64,000 nt of DNA. Source: DATIJJ01 sp035478795. GTDB lineage: Bacteria > Pseudomonadota > Gammaproteobacteria > DSM-16500. Location of the stretch: assembly GCA_035478795.1 (NCBI GenBank), contig DATIJJ010000014.1:27027-91026 (forward strand), written 5' to 3'. The position numbers and the translations under genes are program-made. The notes under the pieces were generated by a model that was not told where the DNA came from, did no database searches, and saw only the letters and a program-made list of their open reading frames with translations. Below, piece after piece: positions 59,524 to 64,000 of this stretch (its first letter is position 1; every line of letters starts with the position of its first letter).

Positions 59524-61124
59524 CCCTTCAAACCCAAATTGATCCAACGCATGACATTTTCAAAAAAAATGCAGAGACCATGCAACAACTCGTGCAGGAA
59601 TTAAAACGGAAACTGGCAGCCGTTTATCAGGGCGGCAATGATGCAGCACGGGAAAGACACCGCCAGCATGGAAAATTATTGCCGCGTGATCGTATTCAAT
59701 TGTTACTGGATGCAGGGTCAGATTTTCTGGAATTGTCCATGCTGGCAGGCGAAGCACTCTATGACGATGCCCTGCCAGCAGGCGGTATTATTACGGGCAT
59801 TGGACGTATTCACGGGATAGAGTGCATGCTGATTGTGAATGATGCGACAGTCAAAGGCGGGACGTATTATCCGATTACTGTCAAAAAACAGTTACGCGCA
59901 CAAAAAATTGCAGAGGAAAATCATTTGCCCTGCATTTATCTCGTCGATTCCGGCGGTGCTTTTTTGCCAATGCAGGATGACGTTTTTCCTGATGTGGATC
60001 ATTTTGGCCGACTTTTTTTTAATGAAGCGAGGATGTCTTCCATGGGCATTCCGCAAATTGCAGCGGTGATGGGATCTTGCACGGCCGGTGGTGCGTATAT
60101 CCCGGCCATGGCAGATGAATCGGTGATGGTCGGCAATCAGGCCACGATTTTTTTGGCAGGGCCACCGCTCGTCAAGGCTGCGACAGGCGAAATCATCACT
60201 GCCGAAGCCTTGGGTGGCGCAGATGTGCATTGCCGTGTATCGGGGGTTGCCGACCACTATGCAAACAATGATGAGCATGCATTAAAAATCGTTCGCACGA
60301 TCGTATCGAATTTGAATTATGAAAAAAAAATCAGGCTCTCGATACGGGAATCCAAAGAACCACTTTTTGATCCACAGGAATTATACGGCATCATTCCATC
60401 CGACCCACGCTATCCCTTTGATATTCGCGAAGTGATTCTGCGTATTGTGGATGGATCAGAATTCAATGAATTCAAATCCCTTTATGGAAAAACGCTCGTG
60501 TGTGGCTTTGCGCATTTGTATGGCATGCCGGTTGGGATTCTCGCAAATAATGGTATTTTATTTTCAGACGCTGCCCTGAAAGGCACGCATTTTATTGAAC
60601 TCTGCTGTCAGCGCGGTATTCCACTGATATTCCTGCAAAATATCACAGGCTTCATGGTCGGTGGAAAATCTGAATCCGAAGGTATTGCAAAACACGGCGC
60701 CAAACTCGTCTCTGCCGTTTCATGTGCGCGCGTTCCCAAATTAACGGTGATTGTCGGTGGGAGTTATGGCGCAGGCAATTATGCGATGTGCGGTCGTGCG
60801 TTTGATCCGCAATTTTTATGGATGTGGCCCAATGCAAAAATTGCTGTGATGGGTGGCGAACAGGCTGCAAATGTGCTGGCGCAAGTGACGCGTGAGAAAA
60901 ATGAACGGCTCGGAAAAAAATGGACGCCAGAGGAGGACGCTGCATTAAAGGCACCGATTCTCGCACAATATGCAACACAAAGTGACGCGTATTATTCCAC
61001 AGCGCGTCTTTGGGATGATGGCATCATTGATCCGATCGACACACGCAAAACGCTGGGTCTTGGTCTTTCTGCTGCATTGAATGCGCCTTTTCTTGCAACT
61101 CAATTTGGTTTATTCAGGATGTAA
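59517..61124 (+). CDS. liuB: methylcrotonyl-CoA carboxylase carboxyltransferase (beta) subunit
   Basis: 535 residues, the length of MCC beta. Carboxyltransferase blocks are clear: GGTYYPITVKKQLRAQKIAEEN, LPCIYLVDSGGAFLP, IAAVMGSCTAGGAYIPAMADE, AEALGGADVHCRVSGVADHYA, NITGFMVGGKSESEGIAKHGAK, VGGSYGAGNYAM. It carboxylates 3-methylcrotonyl-CoA using biotin carried by the alpha subunit. That alpha subunit is not encoded in this operon. Confidence 0.93.
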   Translation: MVTLQTQIDPTHDIFKKNAETMQQLVQELKRKLAAVYQGGNDAARERHRQHGKLLPRDRIQLLLDAGSDFLELSMLAGEALYDDALPAGGIITGIGRIHGIECMLIVNDATVKGGTYYPITVKKQLRAQKIAEENHLPCIYLVDSGGAFLPMQDDVFPDVDHFGRLFFNEARMSSMGIPQIAAVMGSCTAGGAYIPAMADESVMVGNQATIFLAGPPLVKAATGEIITAEALGGADVHCRVSGVADHYANNDEHALKIVRTIVSNLNYEKKIRLSIRESKEPLFDPQELYGIIPSDPRYPFDIREVILRIVDGSEFNEFKSLYGKTLVCGFAHLYGMPVGILANNGILFSDAALKGTHFIELCCQRGIPLIFLQNITGFMVGGKSESEGIAKHGAKLVSAVSCARVPKLTVIVGGSYGAGNYAMCGRAFDPQFLWMWPNAKIAVMGGEQAANVLAQVTREKNERLGKKWTPEEDAALKAPILAQYATQSDAYYSTARLWDDGIIDPIDTRKTLGLGLSAALNAPFLATQFGLFRM

Positions 61125-61127
61125 AAT

Positions 61128-61916
61128 ATGACAACACCATCGCCTGTTTTCATTTCAACACCACATGAAGGCATTTGTCTTATTACCTTAAATCGCCCTG
61201 AAAAACGCAATGCCCTGGATGGAGCACTCATTCAGCAATGGACAACCTTGTTTGACAAAATAGAATCGGATGCCTCGATTCGTCTTGTTTTACTGAATGC
61301 AAATGGCGAACATTTTTGTGCAGGCGCTGATATCGCGTGGATGCAAAAAATGGCGCGGGCATCGCATGAAGAAAATATTTCCGATGCGTTGCAACTCGCG
61401 CGTTTACTGCAATCCATTCAACACTGTTCAAAACCGGTGATAGGCCTGGTACAGGGTGCCATCATGGGTGGCGGTCTCGGTGTCATCGCCTGTTGTGATA
61501 TGGTGATTGCAGCAACGAATGCTGTTTTTTGTTTTTCAGAAGTCAAAATAGGTTTAACACCTTCTGTCATCAGTCCCTTTGTTGTGCCCATTATTGGCGA
61601 GCGTGCAGCGCGATATTATTTTTTAACCGCCGAAAAATTTAATGCAGAAAAAGCCATGGCGCTCAATCTCGTTCAACAAATCGTTCCTCTTGAAAAATTA
61701 ATGGATGCAGGTTTGGCGCTTGCAAAAACGTGTCTTTCAAACAGCCCACATGCATTAAGTGAAGTTAAAAAATTGTTATCTTCTCTTTCAAACGAAACGG
61801 TTATTGGCAACATAACAAAATTTACAGCCAACCATCTGGCGAAAATGCGCGCGTCAAGTGAAGCGAAAGAAGGATTAAATGCTTTTTTAGAAAAACGTAA
61901 CCCGATTTGGAAATAA
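61128..61916 (+). CDS. liuC: methylglutaconyl-CoA hydratase (enoyl-CoA hydratase family)
   Basis: 262 residues of crotonase fold. LNRPEKRNALDG, the oxyanion-hole FCAGADIAWM, and GAIMGGGLGVIACCDMVIA followed by FSEVKIGLTPSVISPFVV. Family context and neighbours identify it as the hydratase making HMG-CoA from 3-methylglutaconyl-CoA in leucine breakdown. It is three bases from the preceding gene and four from the next. Confidence 0.88.
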   Translation: MTTPSPVFISTPHEGICLITLNRPEKRNALDGALIQQWTTLFDKIESDASIRLVLLNANGEHFCAGADIAWMQKMARASHEENISDALQLARLLQSIQHCSKPVIGLVQGAIMGGGLGVIACCDMVIAATNAVFCFSEVKIGLTPSVISPFVVPIIGERAARYYFLTAEKFNAEKAMALNLVQQIVPLEKLMDAGLALAKTCLSNSPHALSEVKKLLSSLSNETVIGNITKFTANHLAKMRASSEAKEGLNAFLEKRNPIWK

Positions 61917-61920
61917 CCTT

Positions 61921-62820
61921 ATGTCTCTGCCAGATAAAGTCAAAATAGTCGAAGTCGGGCCACGTGATGGTCTTCAAAATGAAAAAAAAATTCTGGATAC
62001 AGCCATCAAAATTGAATTCATTGATCGATTGTCACAAACCGGGTTATCCGTGATTGAAGCCACCAGTTTTGTGTCACCCAAATGGATCCCGCAATTGGCA
62101 GACCATACGGATGTTTTTAAAAATATTACAAAAAATAAAAACGTGTCCTATCCGGTTTTTGTACCGAATGTCAAAGGTCTTGAAAAAGCGATTGAATGCG
62201 GCGTACAAAACATCGCACTTTTTTCAACACCTTCTGAAACGTTTAACCAACGAAATATCAATTTAACGGTCGACGAAAATTTAAAAAATATTGCAGAGAT
62301 GATAAAAATCGCGGAATCAAATGCTATTCCTGTACGAGGTTATATTTCCTGCGTTTTGGGCTGTCCTTATGAAGGTGACATCGCACCGGACGCGGTTGCA
62401 GATCTTGCAAAAAAACTGGTAACACTCGGCTGTGATGAAATTTCACTGGGGGATACGATTGGTGTTGGCACACCTGGAAAGACTGACCGTTTATTAAAAA
62501 AAGTGATGGAAAAAATTCCGCGTGAAAAAATCGCCGTGCATTTTCATGATACGTATGGTCAGGCGCTTGCCAATATTTATGTCGCGTTATTAAATGGCAT
62601 TGCGATCATTGACAGTTCGGTTGCGGGTCTGGGTGGCTGTCCGTACGCAAAAGGTGCGACCGGCAATGTCGCAACAGAAGATGTTTTATATATGCTGAAT
62701 GGACTCGGCATTGAAACTGGCGTTGATCTTGAATCACTTGTAAAAGTCGGGCGATTTATCACGACAGCACTGGATAAGCCGGTGCAATCGAGAGTGAATC
62801 TGGCTTTACAGATACCCTGA
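61921..62820 (+). CDS. liuE: hydroxymethylglutaryl-CoA lyase
   Basis: 299 residues: KIVEVGPRDGLQNE at the start of the TIM barrel, EATSFVSPKWIPQLAD, CVLGCPYEGDI, VHFHDTYGQALAN and the signature SVAGLGGCPYAKGATGN with the catalytic Cys. It splits HMG-CoA to acetyl-CoA and acetoacetate, the last step. It is the final gene of the operon and is convergent with the MFS gene at zero distance. Confidence 0.95.
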   Translation: MSLPDKVKIVEVGPRDGLQNEKKILDTAIKIEFIDRLSQTGLSVIEATSFVSPKWIPQLADHTDVFKNITKNKNVSYPVFVPNVKGLEKAIECGVQNIALFSTPSETFNQRNINLTVDENLKNIAEMIKIAESNAIPVRGYISCVLGCPYEGDIAPDAVADLAKKLVTLGCDEISLGDTIGVGTPGKTDRLLKKVMEKIPREKIAVHFHDTYGQALANIYVALLNGIAIIDSSVAGLGGCPYAKGATGNVATEDVLYMLNGLGIETGVDLESLVKVGRFITTALDKPVQSRVNLALQIP

Positions 62821-64000
62821 CTATTTTGCCTGATATTTCCAGAATTTCGGCAAATAAAAACAACAGGCGGCAACGCCCACAACACACAACACGCCCCCTG
62901 AAATAACCGATGCCGTCACGCCAAAAAGAGAGGCGACAAGACCCGCTTCTGTATCACCCAGACGCGGGCCGGAGAGGTAACTGATCATTTCAATCCCGGC
63001 CATGCGGCCGCGCAAATCCGTCGGTATGGTCTGGTTCCACATTGTCATACGAAATATCCCGCTGATTCCATCAAACAAACCCGCCATCGCGAGAAAAAAT
63101 AATGCGAGAAAAAGATGGTGGGCGAGACCAAAACAGATAATGGACACACCCCAACCCATCGCTGCAATTGCAATTCCCGCACCATGACGTTTGATTTTTT
63201 CAAACAACCCGCCAAAGGCAGAAATGACCAATGCACCCACAGCCGGTGCGGAATACAAAAGTCCGAGCGTCTTTGCACCACCAAAAGACAGGGCAATCGC
63301 CGGAAACAGTGCATTTGGCATACCAAACACCATCGCGATAAAATCGACGACATACGTTCCAATCAAATCCTCGCGGGACAGTGCATATTTAAAACCTTTT
63401 TTAACAGAACGAAAAGTCGATTCATCTTCCTGACGCCTATCCGGTCGCGGGACATGCGTCATTAAAAGTAACGCAATGAGCGAAATAAAAAACGTCGCAA
63501 AATCCACAAAAAAAGTGATCATCACGCCATAATGCGAAATGATTAAACCCCCGATCGCAGGCCCTGCAATCATGCAAAGACTGAATTTAAACGTGATGAG
63601 GGCGCCGACCTGCGCAAAATCTTTTTTGTCGACAAGCTGTTGTGTCATGCTTTCGATCGCCGGTCGATGCAACCCATTAATCGCAGACATCACACTCGAG
63701 ACAAGAAAAATCACCCACAAATGTGCGGTAACAAGCGATGCATTCCAGGCGAGCAGCAAACAACCGATCGCGAGCAGCGTTTCTGTAATCATCAAAAGCA
63801 TCCGACGATGGTAACGATCCGCAAACACACCACCCACGAGCGCCGTAAACAATAATGGCAATAATTGAAAAAATCCCAGCAAGCCGACCATCAGTGTCGA
63901 ATGCGTTTCATGGTAAATCTGATAAGGCAGCGCGACACTGGTGATCATCGTGCCAATGAATGAAACAAATTGACCTAAAAAAAGCAGCCCGAAATTGCGA
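62821..64000 (-). CDS. MFS exporter, EntS-like, 5' end outside window
   Basis: The frame is open past the ATG at 63948 to the window edge, and the preceding codons read RNFGLLFLGQFVSFIGT, which is standard MFS TM1. The real start is therefore beyond 64000. The visible 393 residues carry most of the twelve-span major facilitator with GGVFADRYHRRMLL (the TM2-3 motif), matching the MFS_3/enterobactin exporter EntS group. It pumps an unknown small molecule out of the cytoplasm. Confidence 0.88.
   Translation of the reverse strand, partial: RNFGLLFLGQFVSFIGTMITSVALPYQIYHETHSTLMVGLLGFFQLLPLLFTALVGGVFADRYHRRMLLMITETLLAIGCLLLAWNASLVTAHLWVIFLVSSVMSAINGLHRPAIESMTQQLVDKKDFAQVGALITFKFSLCMIAGPAIGGLIISHYGVMITFFVDFATFFISLIALLLMTHVPRPDRRQEDESTFRSVKKGFKYALSREDLIGTYVVDFIAMVFGMPNALFPAIALSFGGAKTLGLLYSAPAVGALVISAFGGLFEKIKRHGAGIAIAAMGWGVSIICFGLAHHLFLALFFLAMAGLFDGISGIFRMTMWNQTIPTDLRGRMAGIEMISYLSGPRLGDTEAGLVASLFGVTASVISGGVLCVVGVAACCFYLPKFWKYQAK

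Noticed and set aside
1..64000. tRNA or rRNA genes, riboswitches.
   Set aside because: I looked through the intergenic stretches for cloverleaf CCA ends, rRNA motifs and common riboswitch cores and saw none; a tRNAscan/Infernal run would settle it.

Overview
The window looks like a chromosomal segment of a gammaproteobacterium of the order Legionellales, most likely a Coxiellaceae/Aquicella-like organism. This is inferred from gene content only: a spectinomycin-kinase homologue very like Legionella APH(9)-Ia, a PlaA-like GDSL lipase, a secreted GH18 chitinase, a Legionella-style leucine catabolic operon, a lysine-rich histone-like protein, and a large membrane protein that resembles a secretion-system effector. 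Protein-coding density is high and many convergent gene pairs overlap by a few bases. I saw no rRNA, tRNA or CRISPR array and no intact transposase. Two long perfect inverted repeats (13115-13354 and 16917-17030) look like non-autonomous mobile or REP-like elements.

Layout. 1-1000: a partial small gene, a 47-aa membrane micro-gene and fossil ends of two deleted genes; this block is a degraded duplicate of 14105-16660. 1-6.8 kb: tautomerase, GrpB, NIF3-like, MATE exporter, then PadR regulator, carotenoid oxygenase fused to a membrane domain, and signal peptidase I. 6.8-14 kb: methyltransferase, acetyltransferase, hydrolases, SDR, APH(9)-like kinase, chitinase and a degenerate shikimate-kinase-like gene. 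14.1-16.7 kb: small-gene cassette, internally deleted AlaX, DUF2000, XRE-cupin regulator with twin palindromic operators, GNAT. 16.7-20 kb: Cys-rich lipoprotein, beta-barrel outer membrane protein, DoxX, SrkA, KfrA-like protein.

20-28 kb holds the most unusual locus. A soluble hybrid histidine kinase and a CheY-like receiver diverge from a 1923-residue filamentous-haemagglutinin-type protein. The C-terminus of that protein, after one membrane segment, carries two tandem domains that read like histidine-kinase dimerisation (DHp) domains with the phospho-accepting His replaced by Phe. I propose a split sensor system in which an envelope beta-helix protein talks to a membrane-less kinase through pseudo-DHp domains.

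28-42 kb: sugar epimerase, an AAE17/18-like acyl-CoA synthetase, a GGDEF-EAL enzyme, a CpdA-like phosphodiesterase, a methyltransferase with TPR-like tail, a complete Mla/Mce lipid transporter operon (permease with STAS, ATPase, MCE protein, lipoprotein) followed by a GST and a YgjP-like metalloprotease, then a GDSL lipase. 42-45.6 kb: one open frame fusing two ABC-F proteins, YheS and Uup. 46-55 kb: candidate effector, PilT-like ATPase with a pilin, histone-like protein, phosphopantetheinyl transferase, lysA, cold-shock protein, L,D-transpeptidase-like protein and a diguanylate cyclase. 55-63 kb: a seven-gene operon for leucine breakdown (2-oxoacid dehydrogenase E1alpha/E1beta/E2, isovaleryl-CoA dehydrogenase, methylcrotonyl-CoA carboxylase beta, methylglutaconyl-CoA hydratase, HMG-CoA lyase). 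The biotin-carrying carboxylase alpha subunit and the E3 subunit are not encoded here. The window ends inside an MFS exporter.
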